A DNA stretch of 30,906 bases from CAZUCU01 sp964589635 (GCA_964589635.1 CAZPRI010000007.1:1-30906), one strand, 5' to 3'. Counted from the first letter of the stretch, positions 22,533-28,550 are shown. Numbers and translations: made by a program. The notes: generated by a model not told the origin, from the sequence alone.

Positions 22533-24014
22533 CTATTTAACATTATGCTTACTTCTTATTGTTTTAATATCTTCATCTTTTTCATCCTCTAGAGCAGCTC
22601 TACCCTTTTTACCAAGAATAACAAGATCTTTTTCATCAAGTTTCGATAATTCAATAGCTCGTGTCCTTAAATAGGTTTCATTATTCTTATCTGGATCATC
22701 TAGAATCTCATCAAATAGTGCATATAATATGTTCCCCATTTGCTTACCAGGTTTCATGTGTAACTCTTTTATTAAGATATCACCACTTATTTTCATTTTT
22801 TTAAGTGAGACTGGGTCTTTAAGAGCCTCTTCTACCATAGATTTATATTTTCTGAGTCTATATGGCTCTTCTTTTGGTCTACCTGAACCTATACGGTCAC
22901 AAACCCTAAGGTTCATAAGGTCCCATATATTATCCTCTCCTACCTTGGCTATGAGCCTTCTAACGGCAGATAATGTTACTTCATCAGGATCTGAGAAAAA
23001 CATATGCCACCTAACAAACAAAGTTACCTTATTTATTGTTTCACGTGAAAACTTTAGACTCTCTAATGTTTCTCGTGTAACTCTCTCACCAACCACCTCA
23101 TGACCATAAAAGGTTGTTTTAGTCCCCTTTTCTCGTTTTGTGTGTGGTTTTGCAACATCATGAAACAATGCGGCTAACCTTAGCTCTAATGAATACCCCT
23201 TATCTGCTGCATGCTGCATTGATCGCAATAAATGCTCCCAGACATCATACTTATGAGCCTTTTTATTTTGGGAAACATCAACTGATTTCTGTAAATCCTT
23301 TGAAATAAAGGGCAATATCCCCACTTTTTCAGTCAGACCAAGTCCAATCATAGGATTATCTGACATAATGATCTTTTCGAATTCCTCCCTTATTCTTTCA
23401 CGTGAAACGGCTCCAATTGTTTCACGTGAAACATAAATAGCATTTAAAGTGTCTGAATCTATACTAAAACCTAATTCAGCAGAAAATCTTAGTGCCCTGA
23501 GCATTCTTAGAGCATCCTCTTTGAACCTTTCTTCTGGTTTTCCTACTGTTCTGATAACTTTGTCCTTTATGTCCTTTATACCATCAAAATTATCTATCAA
23601 TGTTTCTTGTGAAACACAGTAGGCTAGGGAATTAACTGTGAAATCTCTTCTTTTTAGATCATCATCAAGTTTTTTACTAAACCTTACACTGTCTGGATGC
23701 CTTGAATCTGAATACTCTGACTCAAGTCTGTATGGTGTTATCTCTACGATTGAAATTGTTTTATCGTCTGTTTCTCTATTCTTTATCCCTACAGTTCCAA
23801 AAGTGTTTTCATAAAACGAATCTTCACCAAAAATAGCAACGATTTCCTCTGGAGTAGCATCTGTTGTTAAGTCCCAATCCTTTGGTTTTCTTCCCATCAC
23901 TAAATCTCTAACACATCCTCCAACAAGAAAGACCTCGAAGTTGTTTTCTTCTACTTTTTCCACGATATTCAGCACGAAAGAGGGGATATCTTTTTTATTT
24001 ATATTATTAAGCAT
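22533..24014 (-). CDS. cca: CCA tRNA nucleotidyltransferase / poly(A) polymerase family with HD domain
   Basis: About 493 aa. Adds or repairs the 3' CCA of tRNAs; none of the four tRNA genes here encodes CCA, so this enzyme is needed. Signatures: FLVGGCVRDLVMGRKPKDWDLTTDATPEEI (nucleotidyltransferase with the DxD pair), RRDFTVNSLAY, EERFKEDALRMLRALRFSAELGF (neck), VSRERIREEFEKI, and the HD domain LAALFHDVAKP. The start is uncertain: the ATG at 24014 gives the family-like N-terminus, but one at 24056 has TATAAG 6 nt upstream. The coding sequence contains five parS-like palindromes. Confidence 0.93.
   Translation of the reverse strand: MLNNINKKDIPSFVLNIVEKVEENNFEVFLVGGCVRDLVMGRKPKDWDLTTDATPEEIVAIFGEDSFYENTFGTVGIKNRETDDKTISIVEITPYRLESEYSDSRHPDSVRFSKKLDDDLKRRDFTVNSLAYCVSQETLIDNFDGIKDIKDKVIRTVGKPEERFKEDALRMLRALRFSAELGFSIDSDTLNAIYVSRETIGAVSRERIREEFEKIIMSDNPMIGLGLTEKVGILPFISKDLQKSVDVSQNKKAHKYDVWEHLLRSMQHAADKGYSLELRLAALFHDVAKPHTKREKGTKTTFYGHEVVGERVTRETLESLKFSRETINKVTLFVRWHMFFSDPDEVTLSAVRRLIAKVGEDNIWDLMNLRVCDRIGSGRPKEEPYRLRKYKSMVEEALKDPVSLKKMKISGDILIKELHMKPGKQMGNILYALFDEILDDPDKNNETYLRTRAIELSKLDEKDLVILGKKGRAALEDEKDEDIKTIRSKHNVK
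23037..23052. other. parS-like site
   Basis: TGTTTCACGTGAAAAC, 14 of 16 to the ParB consensus, with the central palindrome intact. Translated as FSRETIN within cca. Confidence 0.65.
23067..23082. other. parS-like site, degenerate
   Basis: TGTTTCTCGTGTAACT, 13 of 16; translated as VTRETL within cca, 15 bp from the previous site. Confidence 0.4.
23394..23409. other. parS-like site
   Basis: TCTTTCACGTGAAACG, 14 of 16; encodes the conserved VSRERI motif of the enzyme. Confidence 0.6.
23418..23433. other. parS site, perfect consensus
   Basis: TGTTTCACGTGAAACA, 16 of 16 to the ParB-binding centromere consensus; encodes VSRET of cca. It lies 8 bp from the preceding site. Confidence 0.8.
23601..23616. 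other. parS-like site
   Basis: TGTTTCTTGTGAAACA, 14 of 16, mismatched only in the centre; encodes CVSQET. Confidence 0.5.
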
Positions 24015-24107
24015 AGTAGTACCTTTTATTTTACTTGATTTTAAGATAATATTCATTCATTACTTATATTAAGTACATTTAGTATAAGTGATAAGTATTA
24101 TTTGCTC

Positions 24108-24181
24108 CTTGTAAGCCTAGCTTGCGAGACCTGCATTCGGAAACAATATAAAAATAAATTTTCATATTATATTCCTCATTT
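24108..24181 (+). promoter_or_regulatory. Two-hairpin element and promoter upstream of tRNA-Arg
   Basis: Hairpin 1: CTTGTAAGC/GCTTGCGAG (24108-24128, with GU pairs). Then GCATTC, hairpin 2 starting GGAA (24139-24142) and ending TTCC (24172-24175), and TCATTT directly before the tRNA. TATATT (24168-24173) is 8 nt from the mature tRNA 5' end and may be the -10. The same layout precedes tRNA-Gly at 26715. Confidence 0.55.
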
Positions 24182-24253
24182 GCTCTCGTAGTGAAATGGA
24201 TATCACACCGGTCTTCGGAACCGTTGTTGGGGGTTCGAGTCCCTCCGAGAGCA
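24182..24253 (+). tRNA. tRNA-Arg (anticodon TCG)
   Basis: 72-nt cloverleaf: acceptor GCTCTCG/CGAGAGC, D arm GTGA/TCAC, anticodon loop CTTCGGA (UCG), T arm with TTCGAGT, discriminator A. CCA is not encoded. The outermost anticodon-stem pair (C-T) is mismatched. Confidence 0.93.
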
Positions 24254-24301
24254 CAAAAATAAGAACAAAGACACGATTAAGTGTTTTTGTTCTTTTATTT
24301 T
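24254..24301. terminator. Bidirectional terminator between convergent tRNAs
   Basis: Imperfect inverted repeat AAAATAAGAACAAAGACAC / GTGTTTTTGTTCTTTTATTTT, ending in T-rich sequence on both strands. Confidence 0.65.
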
Positions 24302-24304
24302 ATG

Positions 24305-24375
24305 TGCGAATAGGGAGAATCGAACTCCCGTCTGATCCTTGGCAAGGATCCGTTCTACCACTAAACTATACTCGC
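24305..24375 (-). tRNA. tRNA-Gly (anticodon GCC)
   Basis: 71 nt: acceptor GCGAGTA/TATTCGC, anticodon arm GATCC-TTGCCAA-GGATC (GCC), T arm GGGAG-TTCGATT-CTCCC, discriminator A, no CCA. It is convergent with tRNA-Arg. No hairpin lies directly 5' of it, unlike the three plus-strand tRNAs. Confidence 0.95.
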
Positions 24376-24425
24376 AAGCCCTTAAATATTATTCTAAATA
24401 GACTTTTAAATCAAGAAGTTTTGCC

Positions 24426-24573
24426 TAAAAGACTGTCTTTCTGAGAAAATGTATTGTCTTAGATAAAAGGTAAAAGCCTTATTCTTGAACAAAGAGTTAT
24501 TCACATATGTGGATAACTATGGGGATATGTGTATAAGACAGTCTTTTATAAAATTTATAAAATCTTTATAAAA
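24426..24573. other. Candidate replication origin (DnaA boxes plus AT-rich repeats)
   Basis: Three TTATNCACA DnaA boxes within 40 bp: TTATTCACA (24497-24505, +), TGTGGATAA (24508-24516, minus-strand TTATCCACA), TGTGTATAA (24528-24536, minus-strand TTATACACA). A perfect 14-bp inverted repeat flanks them (24426-24439 and 24535-24548). Next to the last box are three copies of TTTATAAAA (24545, 24554, 24565), a candidate unwinding element. parS sites lie 0.9-1.5 kb away. dnaA/dnaN are not in the window and gene orientation does not switch here, so the call is tentative. Confidence 0.5.
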
Positions 24574-24598
24574 AAATTAAATGTACTTGATATCTTTT

Positions 24599-24613
24599 TG
24601 GTAAAAAGTATTC
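24599..24613 (+). promoter_or_regulatory. Extended -10 promoter, predicted leaderless yraN
   Basis: TGGTAAAAA (TAAAAA 24602-24607) followed by 6 nt and ATG at 24614. Confidence 0.55.
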
Positions 24614-24973
24614 ATGATTACAGAAAAAAGAAGAAGGGGGGATTTAGGGGAAAAGAAAGCATTGGAATTTCTCAGGAAGCGTGGATTTAAGATAGTTCAA
24701 AAAAATTACCAAAATAAGTATGGTGAGATAGATATTATTTGTAAAAGGGGAGGAGGCTTGTATTTCATGGAAGTGAAATCGACATTCACATTTTATTCTC
24801 CTGAGGAGAATATGACACGAAATAAAATGAATAAAATTCTAAGAACATCAAACTTATATCTACTAGAAAATAATATTGAAGAGATACCCGTCTACTTTGA
24901 TCTGGTGTCTGTAAATTTCAAGAAAGGTATTATTTCTCTGTACCCAAATATCAATACTGACTTAGCTACATAA
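24614..24973 (+). CDS. yraN: UPF0102 / YraN-family predicted endonuclease-fold protein
   Basis: 119 aa. Pattern RRGDLGEKKALEFLRKRGFKIVQKNYQNKYGEIDIICKRGGGLYFMEVKST is diagnostic of UPF0102, with the restriction-endonuclease-like residues E-x-D...ExK (GEIDII, MEVK). Biological role is unsettled; members are linked to DNA processing by fold. It is the first gene after the candidate origin. The following tRNA-Pro begins 64 nt after its stop. Confidence 0.9.
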   Translation: MITEKRRRGDLGEKKALEFLRKRGFKIVQKNYQNKYGEIDIICKRGGGLYFMEVKSTFTFYSPEENMTRNKMNKILRTSNLYLLENNIEEIPVYFDLVSVNFKKGIISLYPNINTDLAT

Positions 24974-25003
24974 TTGATTATTACGTAAAATTAGGGTAAA
25001 TTA

Positions 25004-25034
25004 TGACTCATGTTGCGAATAACAACATAAGTCA
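25004..25034 (+). promoter_or_regulatory. Hairpin directly 5' of tRNA-Pro
   Basis: TGACT-c-ATGTTG (25004-25015), 7-nt loop, CAACAT-a-AGTCA (25023-25034), ending 2 nt before the tRNA. It is sequence-unrelated to the hairpins before tRNA-Arg and tRNA-Gly but in the same place. Confidence 0.55.
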
Positions 25035-25036
25035 AT

Positions 25037-25109
25037 CGGGATGTGGTGTAACGGCTAACATGCTCGCTTTGGGAGCGAGTGACTCCGGGTTCGAATCCCG
25101 GCATCCCGA
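25037..25109 (+). tRNA. tRNA-Pro (anticodon TGG)
   Basis: 73 nt: acceptor CGGGATG/CATCCCG, anticodon arm CTCGC-TTTGGGA-GCGAG (UGG), T arm CCGGG-TTCGAAT-CCCGG, discriminator A, no CCA. Only 4 nt separate it from the next start codon. Confidence 0.96.
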
Positions 25110-25113
25110 CAAA

Positions 25114-25428
25114 ATGTTTAGACTTTTTCAAAAGAAAAAAGAAGACTTTATTTGTGAAAACTGTAATACAGAAATAAAAGGTAATGGTTACACAAATCAT
25201 TGTTCTAAGTGCTTATGGAGTAAGCATGTCGATATCTTTCCTGGGGATCGATTAGAGGACTGTGGAGGTCTCATGGAGCCTATCAGTATAGAGAAAGAGG
25301 GTCAGAAGTACATGGTGACTCATAGGTGTAAAATTTGTAGGGGAGAGAAGAGGAATAAAATTGAAGAATCAGATAACTTCGATTCAGTAATTAAAATATC
25401 AAAAGAAATCAGCGATAAGAGTCTTTAA
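25114..25428 (+). CDS. RNHCP-domain protein
   Basis: 104 aa. A zinc-ribbon-like CxxC (CENC, near residue 13) followed by NGYTNHCSKCLWSKHVDIFPGDRLEDCGGLMEPI is the RNHCP domain pattern (His/Cys-rich, presumed metal binding), with a later CKIC. Function unknown. The start is 4 nt after the tRNA-Pro discriminator base, so it is almost certainly co-transcribed with the tRNA, and tRNA 3' maturation would leave a nearly leaderless mRNA. The frame extends upstream through the tRNA, but that part is not coding. The last 30 nt overlap the convergent protease gene. Confidence 0.85.
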   Translation: MFRLFQKKKEDFICENCNTEIKGNGYTNHCSKCLWSKHVDIFPGDRLEDCGGLMEPISIEKEGQKYMVTHRCKICRGEKRNKIEESDNFDSVIKISKEISDKSL

Positions 25429-26544
25429 TGAAGACTCTTCTTTTTTAAAGTTAGAAATAAGTGTATTTTTGTCTGATCTAATAAAATCTTGAAAGGATGT
25501 CTTTTTATCTTCTCCAAAATCTCTAATGATGTATGGCATAGTTATAGCATTTATAAACATACCCTTATCAGAAACATCGGTAGTAGAAACAATACCTAAC
25601 AGTTTGTTCTGTAAAAATACGCCTCCTCCAGATGATCCTCTTTTAGCAACAGGGTTTGGACCTGTAGCAACAACGTCTATTGTACTTTTCTTGAAGGTTA
25701 TTAAGTCATCTATATAACTATCAGCCTTCTTGAATCGAGCATTTGAGTCTATTGAAAAGACACCTGAATTTAATCCAGGATAAGCTGCAACAACAATATC
25801 CAAATTCTTGTTAATAGAATTTTCCGATGTTACCAAATCAACATATTCAAATGAATCAGGTAATGAAAGTACTGGATTTGTATTTGATGTAATTGCAAGG
25901 AGGGCATAATCATTCTCTCCACTTCCTCTTGGGTCTGCTTCATTAAAGAAATGAAGGTTCTCTTTTAACCAATCCTCGGGTAGGTAAACTAGCTCTGCAT
26001 TAAAACCATAGGTAGGAATGTTTTCTCTCCTAACTGTACAATCCTTGAATGAAGACTTATTTTTTTCATTAAACAAAAAAGCATTCGCAACATGTGAATT
26101 TGTTAGAATAATTCCAGAAGGAGACACGACTACACCACTACCAGTCAAGATACTAATCGCATTGTTACTTCTATTTACACACACAATATTAACAACAACA
26201 TCTTCCTCCAGACTTCTATCAAGAGCTACACCCTTTTCGGTAGTCTTCAATACAGGAGTGTTTACAATATTTTCAACAATCCCTTGTGTCTTTGTTTGAT
26301 TATCAACAACATCGTCGAGTGCATTTTCAAGCTTGCTTCCAATTGAGTCAATTGAGTCAGTAAGCCTTTCCCTGCTCATATCAGGAGTAAGGACATCCCG
26401 AACAATTTGCTCCTGTCTTTTTTGCAGAGCATCAACTTCTTCTATTGTTGGAATACTTATATCAGGATTAAAACCCAAAAAAGCCAGAAAGCTTAGAGAG
26501 GCGATGAGTATTCTTTGTACAATTATCCTTATTAATAATGGCAT
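25399..26544 (-). CDS. Secreted/anchored trypsin-like serine protease (S1 family)
   Basis: 381 aa. N-terminal signal anchor (about 4-26), helical region (30-110), then a trypsin-like fold with the triad visible: His in ILTNSHVA, Asp in ENDYALL, Ser in KRGSSGGGVF. No PDZ domain follows, so it is DegP-like only in the protease part. Probable envelope quality control or processing. TATACT lies 11 nt before the ATG. Its 3' end overlaps the RNHCP gene by 30 nt. Confidence 0.88.
   Translation of the reverse strand: MPLLIRIIVQRILIASLSFLAFLGFNPDISIPTIEEVDALQKRQEQIVRDVLTPDMSRERLTDSIDSIGSKLENALDDVVDNQTKTQGIVENIVNTPVLKTTEKGVALDRSLEEDVVVNIVCVNRSNNAISILTGSGVVVSPSGIILTNSHVANAFLFNEKNKSSFKDCTVRRENIPTYGFNAELVYLPEDWLKENLHFFNEADPRGSGENDYALLAITSNTNPVLSLPDSFEYVDLVTSENSINKNLDIVVAAYPGLNSGVFSIDSNARFKKADSYIDDLITFKKSTIDVVATGPNPVAKRGSSGGGVFLQNKLLGIVSTTDVSDKGMFINAITMPYIIRDFGEDKKTSFQDFIRSDKNTLISNFKKEESSLKTLIADFF
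25417..25446 (+). terminator. Intrinsic terminator of the tRNA-Pro/RNHCP operon, inside coding DNA
   Basis: AAGAGTCTT (25417-25425) / AAGACTCTT (25431-25439), loop TAATG, then CTTTTTT. It contains the RNHCP stop and also encodes the C-terminal residues of the opposing protease. Confidence 0.8.
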
Positions 26545-26607
26545 ATAGTAAATACAGTATAGCTAAAAAACATTGATTAGTCTCTGTTTTTTTGATATAT
26601 TTTCTGG

Positions 26608-26624
26608 ACTGAATAGTATTCAGT
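26608..26624. promoter_or_regulatory. 17-bp perfect palindrome upstream of the protease
   Basis: ACTGAATA-g-TATTCAGT, about 65 bp upstream of the protease start and 107 bp before tRNA-Gly. It could be a binding site for a dimeric regulator. Confidence 0.4.
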
Positions 26625-26635
26625 TGAGGATAGTT

Positions 26636-26714
26636 TGCGGTTTTATCTGAAAAGATACTTCCGCAGCATTCGGAAATAATGAAAAAATAAATTTTATCAT
26701 TATGTTCCTCATTT
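26636..26714 (+). promoter_or_regulatory. Two-hairpin element and promoter upstream of tRNA-Gly
   Basis: Hairpin 1: TGCGG-ttt-TATC...GATA-ctt-CCGCA (26636-26665). Then GCATTC, hairpin 2 GGAA-ATAATGA...TCATTAT-g-TTCC (26672-26708), TCATTT and the tRNA. TATGTT (26701-26706) is 8 nt before the mature 5' end. Hairpin 2 aligns without gaps to that before tRNA-Arg, with paired compensating changes. Confidence 0.55.
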
Positions 26715-26785
26715 GCGGGTGTAGTTTAGTGGTAGAATATCTGCCTTCCAAGCAGAGGACGGGAGTTCGATTCTCCCCACCCGCA
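26715..26785 (+). tRNA. tRNA-Gly (anticodon TCC)
   Basis: 71 nt: acceptor GCGGGTG/CACCCGC, anticodon arm TCTGC-CTTCCAA-GCAGA (UCC), T arm GGGAG-TTCGATT-CTCCC, discriminator A, no CCA. Confidence 0.96.
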
Positions 26786-26793
26786 CACTTTAA

Positions 26794-26832
26794 AACAAAA
26801 AGCGGCGACCGAAGGTCGCCGCTTTTTGTTTA
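26794..26832. terminator. Bidirectional terminator (GAA loop)
   Basis: Perfect 18-bp arms AAACAAAAAGCGGCGACC / GGTCGCCGCTTTTTGTTT with GAA loop, between tRNA-Gly (+) and the HU gene (-). Confidence 0.9.
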
Positions 26833-26849
26833 CCTAAATAGAAAGCTTT

Positions 26850-27122
26850 CTATTTAACTGCGTCTTTTAGAGCTTTAGCTGCTCTGAATTTTGGAACGTT
26901 CATTTCTGGAACTTCCACAGGCTCTCCTGTTCTTGGGTTTCTAGCTGTTCTAGCTGCTCTTTTCTTTACTGAAAAGATTCCGAATCCTGCAACTGATACT
27001 TCGTTTCCACCTTTTAGAGCATCAACAACTGTATCAAAAACTGTATCAACAGCTCTTTCTGCATCAGCTTTTGTTCCTCCTAGAACTTCTTGAACTTTTT
27101 CTACAAGACTTGCTTTGTTCAT
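26850..27122 (-). CDS. hup: HU-family DNA-binding protein
   Basis: 90 aa, complete. MNKASLVEKV start, GGNEVSVAGFGIFSVKKRAARTARNPRTGEPVEVPEMNVPKFRAAKALKDAV: the GFGxF turn and the beta-arm RNPxTGE with the intercalating proline are present. Nucleoid architecture; in other bacteria HU also assists DnaA at the origin. Unlike most genes here it seems to have a leader: two -10 boxes (TATAAT 27183-27178; TGCTAAAAT 27204-27196) lie 56-75 nt upstream, with AAAAAGG in the leader. Confidence 0.95.
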   Translation of the reverse strand: MNKASLVEKVQEVLGGTKADAERAVDTVFDTVVDALKGGNEVSVAGFGIFSVKKRAARTARNPRTGEPVEVPEMNVPKFRAAKALKDAVK

Positions 27123-27177
27123 ATTTTTATTTGATTAACCTTTTTAATAAAACCTAAACGCTTATTAAGCTGTCCTC

Positions 27178-27204
27178 ATTATAGAAAATAAGGGTATTTT
27201 AGCA
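27178..27204 (-). promoter_or_regulatory. Tandem -10 boxes for the HU gene
   Basis: Minus-strand TGCTAAAAT (TAAAAT 27201-27196) and TATAAT (27183-27178). Expected leaders are about 50-70 nt, containing a small GCTT-aat-AAGC hairpin. Confidence 0.5.
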
Positions 27205-27244
27205 ATAGGGTACAAAATAAAACCTTAAATTGCTATTTTGTCAA

Positions 27245-27271
27245 AATATCTAAGGTTGGACCTTAGATATT
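27245..27271 (-). terminator. Terminator of the TrmB-like gene
   Basis: AATATCTAAGGT / ACCTTAGATATT perfect 12-bp arms, TGG loop, overlapping the TAA stop and followed on the minus strand by TTTTG. Confidence 0.8.
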
Positions 27272-28043
27272 ACTTTTTTGAAATTTCCCAAACTTGCTGC
27301 CAAAGTGTTTTCATCAAATCTGCAAATTCCTTACTATAAATTATGAAAGCAAATTGACCAGAATCTCCACCAGCAAACAGGCATTTATCATCATAAATCC
27401 AATAACTAATTGACCAATCTATTTCCTTTGGGGCATATCTACTTTCTGTGAGCTTCTCTCTTTTATCTTTATCAAGCCATTCAGATGCAATTTTTCTATC
27501 TGATTCTTTTCGGACTACTTTTATATTAATTTCATATGAATATCTATTTTTCCCGTGTTGCATCAGAAAATCTTCTCCAACAGAATCAATCATTTTTTGT
27601 ATTGGCCACATTAAATAAGATTCTTTTTCACTATTAGGTCTCCAAGGCATATCATTGAAGGCATGTCTCATTCCATCAATGCCTGAGTAAAATTTAATCT
27701 TTGGTTGTGAAATAGTTTTTCTATTTATTTCATTTAATTTATTGGTTATAAATTCTTGAGATATTTTTAATTCTTCTATTTTATCTTGATGTAGCTTTAC
27801 AATCTGATCCTTCGGGGCAATTCCATAAGTCTTTGCATTACCCTCATTATATTCAACCAAAAGGGATTTCTTCATTAAGCCTGAAATAGCATCATAAATA
27901 GTAGATTTTGGAAGATGCAACTCTTTTGCAATATCGGAAACAGGGGAGGGTTTTGAATCAAGTAAAAGCTCAAACACTTTTCTTGGATTATGTTTTATAC
28001 CTAAATTATTTGATATGTCTCGTAGGTCTATTTTTCCGGTCAT
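27270..28043 (-). CDS. TrmB-like transcriptional regulator
   Basis: 257 aa. N-terminal winged HTH (about 17-72, KVFELLLDSKPSPVSDIAKELHLPKSTIYDAISGLMKKSLL), helical linker (about 78-112), and a C-terminal domain beginning QPKIKFYSGIDGMRHAF, the pattern found in TrmB-type and related regulators where this domain senses ligands. Ligand unknown. Family is mainly archaeal but frequent in Patescibacteria. It is divergent from the next gene across 89 bp containing TATTCG/CGAATA, a possible autoregulatory operator. Confidence 0.8.
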   Translation of the reverse strand: MTGKIDLRDISNNLGIKHNPRKVFELLLDSKPSPVSDIAKELHLPKSTIYDAISGLMKKSLLVEYNEGNAKTYGIAPKDQIVKLHQDKIEELKISQEFITNKLNEINRKTISQPKIKFYSGIDGMRHAFNDMPWRPNSEKESYLMWPIQKMIDSVGEDFLMQHGKNRYSYEINIKVVRKESDRKIASEWLDKDKREKLTESRYAPKEIDWSISYWIYDDKCLFAGGDSGQFAFIIYSKEFADLMKTLWQQVWEISKK

Positions 28044-28054
28044 TTTTCATATGT

Positions 28055-28074
28055 TATTCGCTTTTCGCCGAATA
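28055..28074. promoter_or_regulatory. Inverted repeat in the divergent TrmB-like promoter region
   Basis: TATTCG (28055-28060) and CGAATA (28069-28074) separated by 8 bp, 12 bp upstream of the TrmB-like ATG. Candidate operator. Confidence 0.4.
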
Positions 28075-28132
28075 CTGTAAGATAGTGTACATGAATTGTA
28101 TAGTCTTGTCGAACCTGAACATTAAAACAAAA

Positions 28133-28534
28133 ATGAAAGCACAACAGACAAAGAAAATACTGATGGTATCTATTTTTGAGCCACTCTCAAAACTCTTACC
28201 GCAAACTGAAGTCTACAGAAAACTGACTGGAAAAAACAAGGCTACACTGAACACATTTATTCAAATAAATAAGGATGACATGAAAATGAGTATCTACTCA
28301 TTCTTCGATGACATTAAGGATAAGTCTTCGTCTTTTCTACATAAAGAATATACAGTTCAGACTATTCTTCTAATCATTCTATGTGTTGGGGAAACTCTAA
28401 ATAGACTAACAGACCATTCGAAAGATGACGTGCTTTCTATCAAAAAAATAAGAAGGGAGTTTCTTCTTAATTATTGTAGGAATAATTTATCCAGAGAAGA
28501 ACTGGTTGGTGTTATAGAACAAATAACCCCTTAA
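28133..28534 (+). CDS. Hypothetical protein
   Basis: 133 aa, helical, basic N-terminus, an amphipathic/hydrophobic segment VQTILLIILCVGETLNRL (about 74-91) and a Lys/Arg-rich end. No family recognised. TATAGT at about 28099 or ATTAAA 6 nt before the ATG could be the -10. Divergent from the TrmB-like regulator, so it may be its target. A strong terminator follows. Confidence 0.55.
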   Translation: MKAQQTKKILMVSIFEPLSKLLPQTEVYRKLTGKNKATLNTFIQINKDDMKMSIYSFFDDIKDKSSSFLHKEYTVQTILLIILCVGETLNRLTDHSKDDVLSIKKIRREFLLNYCRNNLSREELVGVIEQITP

Positions 28535-28550
28535 CAGAGAAGTCTATTTC

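Noticed and set aside
23037..23616. Interpretation of the GTTTCACGTGAAAC copies as a protein repeat or CRISPR-like array
   Set aside because: Spacing is irregular (8 to over 300 bp), the copies vary, and the shared feature is a DNA palindrome matching the ParB consensus. No CRISPR array or cas gene occurs in the window.
24196..24444. 82-codon frame across tRNA-Arg and tRNA-Gly
   Set aside because: Overlaps two convincing tRNA genes and a terminator.
25003..25113. Upstream extension of the RNHCP frame
   Set aside because: It is the translation of tRNA-Pro and its flank.
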